From NCBI RefSeq assembly GCF_000720135.1, contig NZ_JOIU01000027.1, positions 121,764 to 185,763 on the forward strand: a stretch of 64,000 nucleotides of DNA, given 5' to 3'. Below are positions 1-8,368 of this stretch, one piece after another (position 1 is the first letter of the stretch; the number at the start of each line of letters is the position of its first letter). Made by a program: the position numbers and the translations under genes. The notes under the pieces were generated by a model that saw only the letters and a list, made by a program, of their open reading frames with translations, made no database searches and was not told where the DNA came from. This DNA is from Streptomyces sp. NRRL S-1022. Its GTDB lineage: Bacteria > Actinomycetota > Actinomycetes > Streptomycetales > Streptomycetaceae.

Positions 1-2
1 GG

Positions 3-857
3 GCGGGCTACCTCGTGCTGGGCGCCGCCGCCCTCGTCGTGGCCGCGCTCGGCACCCGGGCACTGACCGAATCACGCGTTCCGCGCGGCGGCCGGCCCGA
101 CGTGCTCGGCGCGCTCACCTTCGGCCTGGCGCTGGTGGCCCTGGTCGCGGCCCTGACCCTGGGCCGGGACGGCTGGCTGCGCGCCCCCGTCGCCGTGCTG
201 TTGGCGGCGGCCGTCGCGCTGGTCGCCGTGTTCGCCGTGGTGGAACGCCGGACCGCCACCCCGATGATCGACCTCACCCTGCTGCGGCACGCCCCCTTCC
301 TGGCCTCCTCCGCGGGCGGCCTGTTCACCGGCCTGGCCGTGATCGGCCTGTTCAGCTTCCTGCCCGCGCTGCTCCAGCAGGCGCTCGGGCTGTCCCCGCT
401 GGCCACGGCCTGGCTGTTCCTGCTCTGGTCCGGACTGAGCTTCGCCGTGGCCCTCCAGGTCAAGCACCTGGCCGGCCGGGTCGCCCCGCGCGCCCAGCTC
501 GCCCTCGGCTTCGCCCTGCACACGATCGCCATGGTGACGATGCTCGGCGCCATCGGCTCCGGCTCCTGGTCCCGCCTGCTGCCCGGTCTGATCGTCGGCG
601 GCATCGGCAGCGGACTGCTCAACGGCGCGCTGCCGCTGCTCGCCGTCGAGGCGGTGCCGCCCCAGCGGGCCGCGATGGGCTCCGGCGCCCAGCAGACCTT
701 CCGCTACATCGGCTCCTGCGCCGGCGTGGCCCTGACCATCGCCATCGCCACCTCGGCCGACGGCCCGGCCCGCGGCGCGAACCTCGCACTGCTGGTGTCG
801 GCGGGGCTGGCGGTGGCGGGCGCGGTGAGCGTGCTGGCGCTGCGGGAACGGGCGTAG
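3..857 (+). CDS. MFS exporter, C-terminal part (5' end outside window)
   Basis: The frame is open from the first bases and ends at TAG 855-857, so only about 284 carboxyl-half residues are present. They form a series of hydrophobic helices with short basic loops, a Gly-rich GIGSGLLNG turn and the loop PPQRAAMGSGAQQTF, which resemble the last helices of DHA2-type (14-helix) major facilitator drug/proton antiporters. I infer an inner-membrane exporter; the substrate cannot be told. GTG 15 lies inside the frame and is not the true start. The final 34 bases of the gene are the first unit of a 45-bp tandem repeat that continues beyond the stop, so the repeat contains the stop codon. Confidence 0.8.
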   Translation, partial: AGYLVLGAAALVVAALGTRALTESRVPRGGRPDVLGALTFGLALVALVAALTLGRDGWLRAPVAVLLAAAVALVAVFAVVERRTATPMIDLTLLRHAPFLASSAGGLFTGLAVIGLFSFLPALLQQALGLSPLATAWLFLLWSGLSFAVALQVKHLAGRVAPRAQLALGFALHTIAMVTMLGAIGSGSWSRLLPGLIVGGIGSGLLNGALPLLAVEAVPPQRAAMGSGAQQTFRYIGSCAGVALTIAIATSADGPARGANLALLVSAGLAVAGAVSVLALRERA

Positions 858-1095
858 GGAGCCTGCACGGTGAGCGTGCCGGGGCTGGGGGGACGGCCGT
901 AGGAAGCCCGCGCGGTGAGCGTGCCGGGGTTGCCGGGAGGGGGCGTGAGCAGCCCTCGCGGTGAGCATGCTGACGCTGCGGGGGACGGCCGTAGGAAGCC
1001 CGCGCGGTGAGCGTGCCGGGGCTATGGGGACGGCCGTAGGAAGCCCGCGCGGTGAGCGTGCCGGGGCTGCGGGAAGGGGCGTGAGGGGCGCCGGG
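824..1095. repeat. Six tandem 45-46 bp repeats starting inside the MFS gene
   Basis: Six consecutive units begin at 824, 869, 914, 960, 1006 and 1051, each opening with GGTGAGCGTGC or a close variant and most ending in a GGAAGCCCGCGC-like block. Unit 1 is the 3' end of the exporter gene and includes its TAG stop; the later units carry 10-25 % differences. No gene is visible between 858 and 1103, so this array is all the region holds. It looks like serial duplication of the gene end. Confidence 0.85.
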
Positions 1096-1103
1096 CCGGT
1101 GGT

Positions 1104-1892
1104 TCACCTGGGCCGCACGGACACCAGCCGGGCCCACACCACCAGCCGGTACCGGGAGGTGAACTCGGGGGTGCAGGTGGTGAGGGTGAGGTAGTGGCCG
1201 GGCTCGTGGTAGCCGTACCCGGGCCGGACCAGCGAGCGCGGGACGGGCCGGACGACCCCCGAGTCCAGCGCCGACGTGCGCGGCAGGATCCGGTCGACGG
1301 CGTAGGTGTACGTCGCCGTCCGCGTCTCCACCTCGACGGCGTCCCCCCGCCGCAGCCGGGGCAGGTACCGGAAGGGCTCGCCGTGCGTGTTCCGGTGCCC
1401 GGCGAGCGCGAAGTTCCCGGACTGGCCCGGCTGCTGGGTGCCGCGGTAGTGACCGACGTACCCCTTGTCCAGCACGTCCGCCCTGCCGACGCCCTCGGCG
1501 ACGGGGACGCGCAGGTGCAGCCGGGGGATGGTGAGCACCGCGTACGCCTGGGACCGCCGGGGCGCGGTCACGGGGGTGGACGAGGGCCGCGGCGCGCGGG
1601 AGGTAGCGGGGGCGGCGGGCTCGGGGGCCGGGGTCGTACCGGGACCGCCGGGGGCGGCGCCGGGGCCGGCCGTCGTGGCGCTGCCCCACTCCCTCTCCAG
1701 CGCAGCCACCTCGCGTGCGGCCCCGCGCCGCGCCTCCCGGTCGGTCCACCACAGCTGGTGCACGACCAGCAGCAGGAGGACCAGCCCCGCCGTCACCAGC
1801 ACCTCGCCCCCGCTCCACAGCGCCCGCCTGCGCCGGGCGCTCCTGCGCCGATCGCTGTGCCGTACGACCCGCACGCCCGCCGCAGTCCGCAT
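1104..1892 (-). CDS. Class E sortase
   Basis: A 262-residue membrane-anchored transpeptidase. Class E sortases join LPXTG/LAXTG-type surface proteins, such as chaplins in Streptomyces, to cell-wall peptide. After a short basic cytoplasmic stretch there is one transmembrane helix (about residues 30-50, VLVTAGLVLLLLVV), then a Pro/Ala-rich linker and the sortase barrel. The catalytic His is in LAGHRNTHG (about H166), the Cys in TLTTCTPEF (about C240), and the Arg follows in EFTSRYR. I chose ATG 1892 because GGAGG lies nine bases upstream; the frame is open to 1943. It is divergent from the GH30 gene. No sorted substrate with an LPXTG-type tail is visible in this window. Confidence 0.9.
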   Translation of the reverse strand: MRTAAGVRVVRHSDRRRSARRRRALWSGGEVLVTAGLVLLLLVVHQLWWTDREARRGAAREVAALEREWGSATTAGPGAAPGGPGTTPAPEPAAPATSRAPRPSSTPVTAPRRSQAYAVLTIPRLHLRVPVAEGVGRADVLDKGYVGHYRGTQQPGQSGNFALAGHRNTHGEPFRYLPRLRRGDAVEVETRTATYTYAVDRILPRTSALDSGVVRPVPRSLVRPGYGYHEPGHYLTLTTCTPEFTSRYRLVVWARLVSVRPR

Positions 1893-2075
1893 CCGCGCCC
1901 ACCTCCACCGGAGCCGCCCGCACGATAGGCGCGGCGCCCTCAACTGGCCAGGGACAGAAGGGCACCGAGCCGGGCACCGGCTTCCTCAACGGGTTTGAGA
2001 AAGGGCCGTCACAACTCTCGACAACGCCGTCCGGCACCCCCGATGCTTCCTGTTGGCATGCCGGGGGGGACGAGA

Positions 2076-2102
2076 CGGCGCCGCGTCCGGGACGCGGCGC
2101 CG
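2076..2102 (+). promoter_or_regulatory. 12-bp perfect stem-loop upstream of the GH30 gene
   Basis: The arms 2076-2087 and 2091-2102 are exact complements around a CGG loop. The hairpin lies in the probable 5' leader, ten bases before the GGAGAGG ribosome binding site of the downstream glycosidase. No gene upstream reads toward it, so it is not an ordinary terminator. It may be an operator dyad or an mRNA leader structure. Confidence 0.6.
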
Positions 2103-2131
2103 GAGCCGCACGGAGAGGCAGCGAACGACCC

Positions 2132-3604
2132 ATGATCCGACGCAGAACACTGCTGGCCGCCGCGGGCGGCGGACTCCTCGGCGGCACGCTCGCCACGGGC
2201 ACCGCCCGGGCCGACGCGACGATCGCCGTCAACCCGTCGGCCACGTACGGCACCTGGGAAGGCTGGGGCACTTCCCTGGCATGGTGGGCGAACGTCTTCG
2301 GCACCCGGGACGACTTCGCCGACATCTTCTTCACGACCAGGAACACGGCGTACAACGGCACCACGCTGCCCGGCCTCGGCCTCAACATCGCCCGCTACAA
2401 CCTGGGCGCGTGCAGCCGCAACAGCGTCGGCGGCGAGTCGATGGCCGTCTCCCCGAACATCCCCTCCTTCAAGCAGATCGAGGGCTACTGGCAGGACTGG
2501 ACGAACGAGGACCCGGCCTCCGCGGCCTGGAAGTGGACGGCGGACGCCACCCAGCGGGCCATGCTGGTGAAGGCCGCCCAGCGCGGCGCGATCACCGAAC
2601 TCTTCGCCAACTCGCCCATGTGGTGGATGTGTTCCAACCACAACCCGTCCGGCGCGGCCGACGGCGGCAACAACCTCCAGTCCTGGAACCAGCGCCGGCA
2701 CGCCGCCCACCTCGCCGCGGTCGCCCTGTACGCGAAGCAGCACTGGGGCGTGGACTTCGCGACCGTCGAGGCCTTCAACGAACCCTCCTCCTCCTGGTGG
2801 ACGGCGACCGGCACCCAGGAGGGCTGCCACATCGACGCGAGCGTGCAAGCGGCCGTACTGCCGTACCTGCGCGGCGAACTCGACAAGCGCGGGCTGACCG
2901 GCACGAGGATCGCCGCGTCCGACGAGACCGGCTACGACCTGGCCCGCACCACCTGGAACTCCTTCTCCGCCACCGCCAAGGGCTACGTGGACCGGGTCAA
3001 CGTGCACGGCTACCAGGGCTCAGGCGGCCGCAGGGACCTGCTGTACACGGACGTGGTGACGACCGCCCGCAAGTCCTTGTGGAACTCGGAGACCGGCGAC
3101 GGCGACGCCACCGGCCTGACCACCGCGAGCAACCTGCTCTACGACTTCCGCTGGCTGCACCCGACGGCCTGGGTGTACTGGCAGGTGATGGACCCCAGCG
3201 CCGGCTGGGCGGCGATCGCGTACGACCCGGACACGCTCCAGCCGGGCGCGGTCCAGACGAAGTACTACGTCCTGGCCCAGTTCACCCGCCACATCCGGCC
3301 CGGCATGACGATCCTGGACACCGGCGTGAGCTACGCGGTCGCGGCCCTGGACCGGCCGGCGAAACGGCTCGTGATCGTCGCCGCGAACACCGCCGCCTCC
3401 GCCCAGACCCTGACCTTCGACCTCTCCCGCTTCTCCGCCGCCGGCGGCGGCCCGGGCGGCCTGGTCCCCCGCTGGACCACGGTCACCACCGGCGGCGACC
3501 GCTACACCGCCCGCTCCGACACCTACCTGAACGGCAGGTCGGTGTCCGTGCCCTTCGCGGCCAAGTCGGTGCAGACCCTCCAGATCGACGGCGTCACCGC
3601 CTGA
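2132..3604 (+). CDS. Secreted GH30-family glycoside hydrolase (endo-beta-1,6-galactanase-like)
   Basis: A 490-residue exported enzyme. The start MIRRRTLLAAAGG followed by an AxA cleavage site near residue 27 is a twin-arginine-type signal. The mature part is a clan GH-A barrel: VEAFNEPSSSWW carries the probable acid/base Glu217 and WNSETGDG the probable nucleophile Glu320, followed by the small C-terminal beta domain of GH30. The sequence resembles GH30 subfamily 5 enzymes, which hydrolyse beta-1,6-galactan side chains of plant arabinogalactan; the substrate is inferred. ATG 2132 is chosen for the signal peptide; the frame is open upstream to 1715, but that stretch looks like leader DNA. It is convergent with the next gene, with nine bases between the stops. 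Confidence 0.82.
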   Translation: MIRRRTLLAAAGGGLLGGTLATGTARADATIAVNPSATYGTWEGWGTSLAWWANVFGTRDDFADIFFTTRNTAYNGTTLPGLGLNIARYNLGACSRNSVGGESMAVSPNIPSFKQIEGYWQDWTNEDPASAAWKWTADATQRAMLVKAAQRGAITELFANSPMWWMCSNHNPSGAADGGNNLQSWNQRRHAAHLAAVALYAKQHWGVDFATVEAFNEPSSSWWTATGTQEGCHIDASVQAAVLPYLRGELDKRGLTGTRIAASDETGYDLARTTWNSFSATAKGYVDRVNVHGYQGSGGRRDLLYTDVVTTARKSLWNSETGDGDATGLTTASNLLYDFRWLHPTAWVYWQVMDPSAGWAAIAYDPDTLQPGAVQTKYYVLAQFTRHIRPGMTILDTGVSYAVAALDRPAKRLVIVAANTAASAQTLTFDLSRFSAAGGGPGGLVPRWTTVTTGGDRYTARSDTYLNGRSVSVPFAAKSVQTLQIDGVTA

Positions 3605-3613
3605 CGCGCCGGC

Positions 3614-4396
3614 TCAGCCCAGCGGCAGGGCGTCCTGGTAGCCGTTCGCCGGCCGGGGCACCTTCGTGACGGTACGGGCGTCCAGCGCGACCGCCGCCGA
3701 GCCGGTGCCCAGGGTCCCGCCCGGGTGCCAGGTCCCGGTGACCGTCACCCACGTGTCGGCGGGCAGGGCGGGCCCGCCGTGGATCCGCACCTTCACCGAC
3801 TGGGCGTCGGCGGCACAGCAGTTGAGGATGATCCGGGTCAGGTCCCAGCTCCCGCCGTGCCCGGGGGTGACGAACCCGGTCATCCGGACCGTGCGCCCCT
3901 TGACGGCCTGTCCCCGGTCCTGCCGCACCCGGCTGGTGAAGTCGGACAGGGTCATGGGCAGCGGCGAGGTGCGCGGCAGCGGGTCGAAGGCGCTGTCGTG
4001 GACGACGGCCTTCGCCGGCTGCCGGGCGGCGGTGTAGGCGCCGAGGGCGGGCGGGGCGTAGAGAAGCAGGCTGAGGGCGGGCAGCAGGAGCAGCCAGGAG
4101 ACGCGGGGCACACCGGAGTGGCCGTGGTGGTGCCCCCCGGTCCCCTCCCCCCGGTCGTGGTGGTGCTCCCCAGCCCCCTCCCCCCGGTCGAGGACGGCGC
4201 TCGCGACGCCCAGCAGGAGCAGGACCGCGCCGGAGGCGATGAGCAGGGGCCGCATGCCCTCCTTGACGTAGCGCAGGCAGAGGTCGGTGAAGAGCGAGAC
4301 GTGCAGCAGCCCGAGCCCGCACAGGACGAGCAGCCCCGCCTTGAGCGGACGGTACGGGCCCGGGTTCCCACCGGCAGTTTTCACAGCAGCCCCCAT
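3614..4396 (-). CDS. TIGR03943/DUF1980-type permease-associated membrane protein
   Basis: A 260-residue partner subunit of the permease encoded just upstream. Two N-terminal hydrophobic helices (about residues 19-60) are followed by a His-rich loop with HHHDRGEGTGGHHHGHS, a third helix, and an extracytoplasmic domain with LTRIILNCCAADAQSV and a beta-rich TGFVTPG region typical of this family. The role is not established; the metal-binding loop and cysteine pair suggest work with a metal or metalloid at the membrane (inference). Its ATG at 4396 lies inside the end of the permease gene, a 16-base overlap suggesting translational coupling. Confidence 0.75.
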   Translation of the reverse strand: MGAAVKTAGGNPGPYRPLKAGLLVLCGLGLLHVSLFTDLCLRYVKEGMRPLLIASGAVLLLLGVASAVLDRGEGAGEHHHDRGEGTGGHHHGHSGVPRVSWLLLLPALSLLLYAPPALGAYTAARQPAKAVVHDSAFDPLPRTSPLPMTLSDFTSRVRQDRGQAVKGRTVRMTGFVTPGHGGSWDLTRIILNCCAADAQSVKVRIHGGPALPADTWVTVTGTWHPGGTLGTGSAAVALDARTVTKVPRPANGYQDALPLG

Positions 4397-5397
4397 CCGG
4401 TCAGCGCGCTGCACGCGACGGCGACGACGACGGTGGCGGCGGAGAACCGCACCGCGAACGCCCGCCCGAAGGTCCCCGCCTGCAAGGCGATCAGCTTGAG
4501 GTCGACCATGGGCCCCACCACCATGAACGCCAGCCGCGCGGCCGGCGGGAACCCGGTCAGCGAGGCGGCCAGGAAGGCGTCGGCCTCGGAGCACACCGCG
4601 AGCAGCACGGCGAGCCCGGCGAGGAACAGCACGGACAGCCAGGGCGCCCCGGCGAACGTGTCCAGCACCGAGCGCGGGACGGCGACGTTGAAGGTGGCCG
4701 CGGCGATCGCGCCGAGCACCAGGAAGCCGCCGGCGTGCAGGAAGTCGTGCTGGAACCCGCGCCGGAACTCGTCCAGGCGGCTGTGCCCCGGCCGGTGCCC
4801 GGTGTGCCGTACGACGGGCTTCAGCCACTCGGCCCGGCCGAACCGGAGCCACAGCCACCCCATCACCAGGGCGGTGGCGAGGGAGGCGAGCAGCCGGGCC
4901 AGCACCATGGCGGGGTCGCCGGGGAACGCGATCGCGGTGGCGGTGAGCACGACGGGGTTGACGGCGGGCGCCGACAGCAGGAACGCGAAGGCGGCGGCCG
5001 GCGGCACCCCGCGCCCGATCAGACTGCCCGCGACCGGCACGGAGGCGCACTCGCACCCCGGCAGGACGACCCCGGCGACCCCGGCCACGGGCACGGCGAG
5101 CACGGGCCGGCGGGGCAGGATCCGGTGGAACACGCCCTCCGGCACGAAGGCGTTGATCGCCCCGGACAGGGCCGTACCGAGCAGGAGGAACGGCAGCGCC
5201 TGCACGGTCACGGCCAGACACACGGTCCGCCAGGCCTGCACGGCCGGGGCGTCCCCCCAGCGCCCGAGCAGGAAGAGGACCGTACCGGGGACGACGGCGG
5301 CGCCGACGAGGAGGAGCGGCCAGTGCCGGGGCGGCTCGCGCCCCTCGTCCGCGGCGGTCACCGGATCGTCCGCGACCAGCGCACCCGTCTTCTGCAT
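4381..5397 (-). CDS. Permease of the DUF318/ArsP_1 family
   Basis: A 338-residue polytopic membrane protein with about eight to ten hydrophobic segments. The motif VVLPGCECASVPVAGSL, with its Cys-x-Cys, and the later FLLSAPAVNPVVL are hallmarks of the PF03773 (ArsP_1/YraQ-type) permeases. ArsP members export trivalent organoarsenicals; most other members have unknown substrates, so I name only the family. A long cytoplasmic loop (HTGHRPGHSRLDEFRRGFQ) divides the two halves. ATG 5397 is preceded by GGAG at suitable spacing. It forms a two-gene operon with the TIGR03943 protein and is divergent from the TPR/SEC-C gene. Confidence 0.8.
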   Translation of the reverse strand: MQKTGALVADDPVTAADEGREPPRHWPLLLVGAAVVPGTVLFLLGRWGDAPAVQAWRTVCLAVTVQALPFLLLGTALSGAINAFVPEGVFHRILPRRPVLAVPVAGVAGVVLPGCECASVPVAGSLIGRGVPPAAAFAFLLSAPAVNPVVLTATAIAFPGDPAMVLARLLASLATALVMGWLWLRFGRAEWLKPVVRHTGHRPGHSRLDEFRRGFQHDFLHAGGFLVLGAIAAATFNVAVPRSVLDTFAGAPWLSVLFLAGLAVLLAVCSEADAFLAASLTGFPPAARLAFMVVGPMVDLKLIALQAGTFGRAFAVRFSAATVVVAVACSALTGWGLL

Positions 5398-5497
5398 GCC
5401 GGCTCCGCCCCGTAGCTGTCGGCACCGAAGATATCCGGATCGTCCTACCGCGGTGCACACCCCCCGGGGGCATCTCACGTTTGTCACCGCCCGGCAG

Positions 5498-5503
5498 TAC
5501 GGT
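5498..5503 (+). promoter_or_regulatory. -10-like TACGGT, leaderless start
   Basis: The hexamer ends seven bases before ATG 5511 and no Shine-Dalgarno sequence is present, so the transcript probably begins at the start codon. Confidence 0.5.
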
Positions 5504-5510
5504 GTCCCCC

Positions 5511-6527
5511 ATGCGCCCCGACACGCCTGCCGAGAACGTCGACCACACCACCGAAGCGGCACGCCTGGAGCGGACCGCCGGCCTGTACCCGGAGGACGCC
5601 GAGACCCTCCTCCTGCGGGCGGCGGCCCACCTGGAACTGTCCGGTGACCGCCCCGCGGCGACCACCCTCTACGACCGCCTGCTGTCGTCCGCCGACGGGC
5701 TGGACAACCCCGCCCTGGTCCGCGCCCTGAAGGCGTCCAACCTGTGGGAGTACGGCCATGAGGCGGAGGCACGGGCGATCATCGAGGGCATCCGCACCAC
5801 GGCCCCCCGGGACCCGGCGCCCTGGGTGATCGTGGCCGAGGCCCTCGAAGCCCACGACGAGCTGGAGGCGGCGGCGAAGACGTTCACCGAGGCCGCCGAC
5901 CTCCTGCTGGTCCCTTCGGAGGAGCCCCCGGCCGCCACCCACCCCCTCCTCTACGGCCGCCACCGCGTCCGCCGCATGCTGGGCCTGCCGCACGACGACC
6001 GGGACACCCTCGCCGACACCCTGCACACGTCCCCGGTCTCCCTGGACGAACTGCACGACCCCAAGCGCGTGTGGTCCCTGGGCTCGGACAACCCCGCGGA
6101 ACTCCAGGCGGAGATCTCCCGCCTCCGCGCCGAACTCGGCGCCTACCGCGAGGCCCTCTCCCGCCCGTTCCCGGTGGCGGTCCTGCACTGGCCGGCCCCG
6201 GAACTGTCGGAGCTGCTGTCGGCGTATCCCACCCTGTCCTCGGAGTACCCCTCCCACGCCGAGCACCTGGCGACCATAGAGTCCTCCCTGCGCGAACTCT
6301 CCGCCTCCGGCACCGCCAACCTCGGCATCGTCACCGGCACGGTCCCCTCCTACGAGGCCTTCGCAGCCTCGGAGGGCACCTCCCCGACGGACCCCACCCT
6401 GCTCCCCCAGTACGCGACGACCCTCGCTGCGCGGGGACGGGCGGTGGCCTGGCCTCCGGGGAGGGGGGCGGGGTGCTGGTGCGGGGCGAACCGTGTCTAT
6501 GGGGACTGTCACGGCACGACCGTCTGA
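5511..6527 (+). CDS. TPR-like protein with C-terminal SEC-C metal motif
   Basis: A 338-residue, probably cytoplasmic protein. The first 140 residues are Ala/Leu-rich helical pairs of TPR type (LLLRAAAHLELSGDRPAATTLYDRLL and similar). The C-terminus is CWCGANRVYGDCHG, a SEC-C zinc-binding motif as in SecA tails. The middle region contains a probable coiled coil around EISRLRAELGAYREAL. The function is unknown; SEC-C proteins often bind other proteins or ribosome-associated partners (family knowledge). ATG 5511 is preferred over GTG/TTG codons from 5481 because of the -10-like element. It stands alone and is divergent from the permease operon. Confidence 0.7.
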   Translation: MRPDTPAENVDHTTEAARLERTAGLYPEDAETLLLRAAAHLELSGDRPAATTLYDRLLSSADGLDNPALVRALKASNLWEYGHEAEARAIIEGIRTTAPRDPAPWVIVAEALEAHDELEAAAKTFTEAADLLLVPSEEPPAATHPLLYGRHRVRRMLGLPHDDRDTLADTLHTSPVSLDELHDPKRVWSLGSDNPAELQAEISRLRAELGAYREALSRPFPVAVLHWPAPELSELLSAYPTLSSEYPSHAEHLATIESSLRELSASGTANLGIVTGTVPSYEAFAASEGTSPTDPTLLPQYATTLAARGRAVAWPPGRGAGCWCGANRVYGDCHGTTV

Positions 6528-6660
6528 CGTACAGCCTTCCGCCTCCCACGTCGTGAGTACTAGCTGCAAGGTCACTTGGCGCCTCAAGCATGGTTACCGG
6601 CCAATGTGTGGAGGCACTCGGTTATCACCGTGGCTGACCGACGGCAATCGACACTGACGA

Positions 6661-7311
6661 TCAGTGGGTCAGATCGGCTTCGAAGCGGGCTTGGGCGCGT
6701 TCCAGCACCTCGTCCGCGTCCCTGCCGTGTACGCCGAGCCAGTGCAGGAGATCGGCGATCACGCTGATCGCCGCGTCCTCCGCCGCTGTGATTCTCAACC
6801 GACCTTTGCGGGACCCCGTCGGCAGTTCCCTCGCGTTCGCGTAGAACCCGATCACCTTCGCTGCTCGGGACACACGAGGACCTGTGGAGTGCCCATCAGC
6901 CGAAGTGAGGCTGGTGCGGAGTTCACACCATGTCGCCTTGCGCCCGGGGAGCAAGTCGACGCCCCAACGTTCGGTGATCGCGTCGATGAGGGACATCCCC
7001 CGCCCGGCCTCGGCTGTCGAGTCCGCATCGGTCAGGATGGGAAGGGCACGGGCATCGGGGTCGTGCACTTCGAGGCGCAGGCGATTTCCGCTCATGGAGA
7101 CCGCCAGAGTGGTCGGGGTGCCGGGGCCCACATGTTTGATGACGTTCGCAACCAACTCGCTGACGCACAGTTGGGCAGCCTCGCTGACTTCCGGCAATCC
7201 CCAAAGTTCAAGGTGAAGTCGCAAGACCCGCCGCAGAGAGGCGACTTCTTGGGCTTCGGCCAAAAACGGCAGGGTCCACTTCTTCCGCGGCATACAACCG
7301 GTGCAGTGCAT
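6661..7311 (-). CDS. HATPase_c_2 (RsbW/SpoIIAB-like) ATP-binding protein with C-terminal extension
   Basis: A 216-residue protein. Residues 20-140 fit the GHKL ATPase fold of anti-sigma kinases: SEAAQLCVSELVANVIKHV is the N box, VHDPDARALP the G1-like turn and AGRGMSLIDAITERWGV the G2 region. About 75 further residues (AAKVIGFYANARELPTGSRKGRL onward) have no counterpart in ordinary RsbW-type proteins. In Streptomyces such ATPases are often paired with XRE/DUF397 genes, and here the XRE gene lies divergently 211 bases away. Codon third positions are less GC-rich than in flanking genes, so it belongs to the accessory patch. Its partner is unknown. The RBS is weak; an alternative start is the internal ATG eight residues later. 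Confidence 0.75.
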   Translation of the reverse strand: MHCTGCMPRKKWTLPFLAEAQEVASLRRVLRLHLELWGLPEVSEAAQLCVSELVANVIKHVGPGTPTTLAVSMSGNRLRLEVHDPDARALPILTDADSTAEAGRGMSLIDAITERWGVDLLPGRKATWCELRTSLTSADGHSTGPRVSRAAKVIGFYANARELPTGSRKGRLRITAAEDAAISVIADLLHWLGVHGRDADEVLERAQARFEADLTH

Positions 7312-7380
7312 GACCTACTCGACTCTCTCTCGGCCCATCAAGGGCCGTCTGCACCCCTGATGCCTAGCACCTCTAGGATG

Positions 7381-7413
7381 GTGATGAGAGTTCCAAAATG
7401 GAACTCTCATCAC
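7381..7413. promoter_or_regulatory. Perfect 15-bp inverted repeat, operator candidate
   Basis: The arms 7381-7395 and 7399-7413 are exact complements with a 3-base AAA spacer; the core reads GAGTTCCA-AAA-TGGAACTC. It lies between the divergent ATPase and XRE genes. A TAGGAT hexamer at 7374-7379 sits directly before it, so a transcript for the XRE gene would start within the dyad. I infer an operator for the XRE protein or its relatives. Confidence 0.7.
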
Positions 7414-7522
7414 AGTCGAAACGGTGCACGCCCATAGGCTGCACGCCCCGAGCGCACGCCCCCTTGCGGTTCATTTGAGGGGTCGAGGACGATCTACGAC
7501 AACGACAGGAAGGGTCAGTGGC

Positions 7523-8368
7523 ATGGCGGTTGGACCCACCACTCGCAGGCGCCAACTAGGAGCTGATCTGCGTCGACTCCGGGAGGCGGCGGGTCTGACC
7601 CTGGAGGAGGCGGGAGCTCGCGTCGGCATCTCGAAGGCAACACTCAGCCGGTACGAGACCAAGGAAGGCACGGTCAAGTGGCCCGCCGTTGACGCTCTGT
7701 GCCGCGAGTACGGCGCCTCGGACCAGGAGCGGTCGGCGCTGGTCGAGTTGGCCAAGGGCGCAAGGATCCAGGGCTGGTGGCGTTCTCTGGCCGACCCCAT
7801 CCCCGAATCCATGAACCTTATGCTGACCCTCGAAGACGAGGTCGTACGTGAGGATCACTACGCCTGCATGTACATCCCTGGCCTGCTGCAGACAAGGACG
7901 TACGCCGAAGCTGTGCACCGCGCTTCGGAGGTGCAGTGTCCCGAACGCGAGATCCAGCACATGGTCGACATCCGCATGAAGCGTCAAGAGCTGCTGGATC
8001 GTGAGGACGCCCCGCACATCTGGTGTGTCATTGACGAGGCGGCTATCAGGCGATTGGTCGGGGGTCGAGAGGTCATGCGGGAGCAGTTGGATTACTTGCT
8101 CACACAAGCGCAACGGCCACACATCACCGTCCAGGTACTTCCGTTCGAACGAGGTGCGCACGCTGCCGCCGTCGGCAGCTTCGCCGTCTTGCGCGGGCAG
8201 ACCCGAGAACTCGACGTGGTGTACGTGGACCTCATCGGTGGCGGCCTCTTCATGGAGAAGCCGCAGGAACTGGACCGTTATAAGTTGGCGTTCGAATACC
8301 TCAGCGCTCAAGCACTCGACTTCGAGTCTTCAGCCGAGCTCATTGATCAGATCAGCAGGGAGCCCTGA
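7523..8368 (+). CDS. XRE-family regulator with DUF5753 domain
   Basis: A 281-residue DNA-binding protein. Residues 10-65 form a Cro/C1-type helix-turn-helix (LRRLREAAGLTLEEAGARVGISKATLSRYE). From about residue 95 the DUF5753 domain runs from EDEVVREDHYACMYIPGLLQTRTYA to the LPFERGAHAAAVGSFAVL region. This is the WhiJ-like class that Streptomyces carries in many copies, nearly always beside a DUF397 gene, and that affects development or antibiotic timing in studied cases. Start ATG 7523 has AGGAAGGG upstream; the frame is open from 7424. Its stop overlaps the next start as ATGA, so the pair is translationally coupled. Confidence 0.88.
   Translation: MAVGPTTRRRQLGADLRRLREAAGLTLEEAGARVGISKATLSRYETKEGTVKWPAVDALCREYGASDQERSALVELAKGARIQGWWRSLADPIPESMNLMLTLEDEVVREDHYACMYIPGLLQTRTYAEAVHRASEVQCPEREIQHMVDIRMKRQELLDREDAPHIWCVIDEAAIRRLVGGREVMREQLDYLLTQAQRPHITVQVLPFERGAHAAAVGSFAVLRGQTRELDVVYVDLIGGGLFMEKPQELDRYKLAFEYLSAQALDFESSAELIDQISREP

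Noticed and set aside
824..1095. CRISPR-like array
   Set aside because: Units are contiguous tandem copies without unique spacers, and no cas genes are present.
5398..5497. Zur box for the permease pair
   Set aside because: No TGNNAATNATTNTCA-like sequence is visible in the divergent region.
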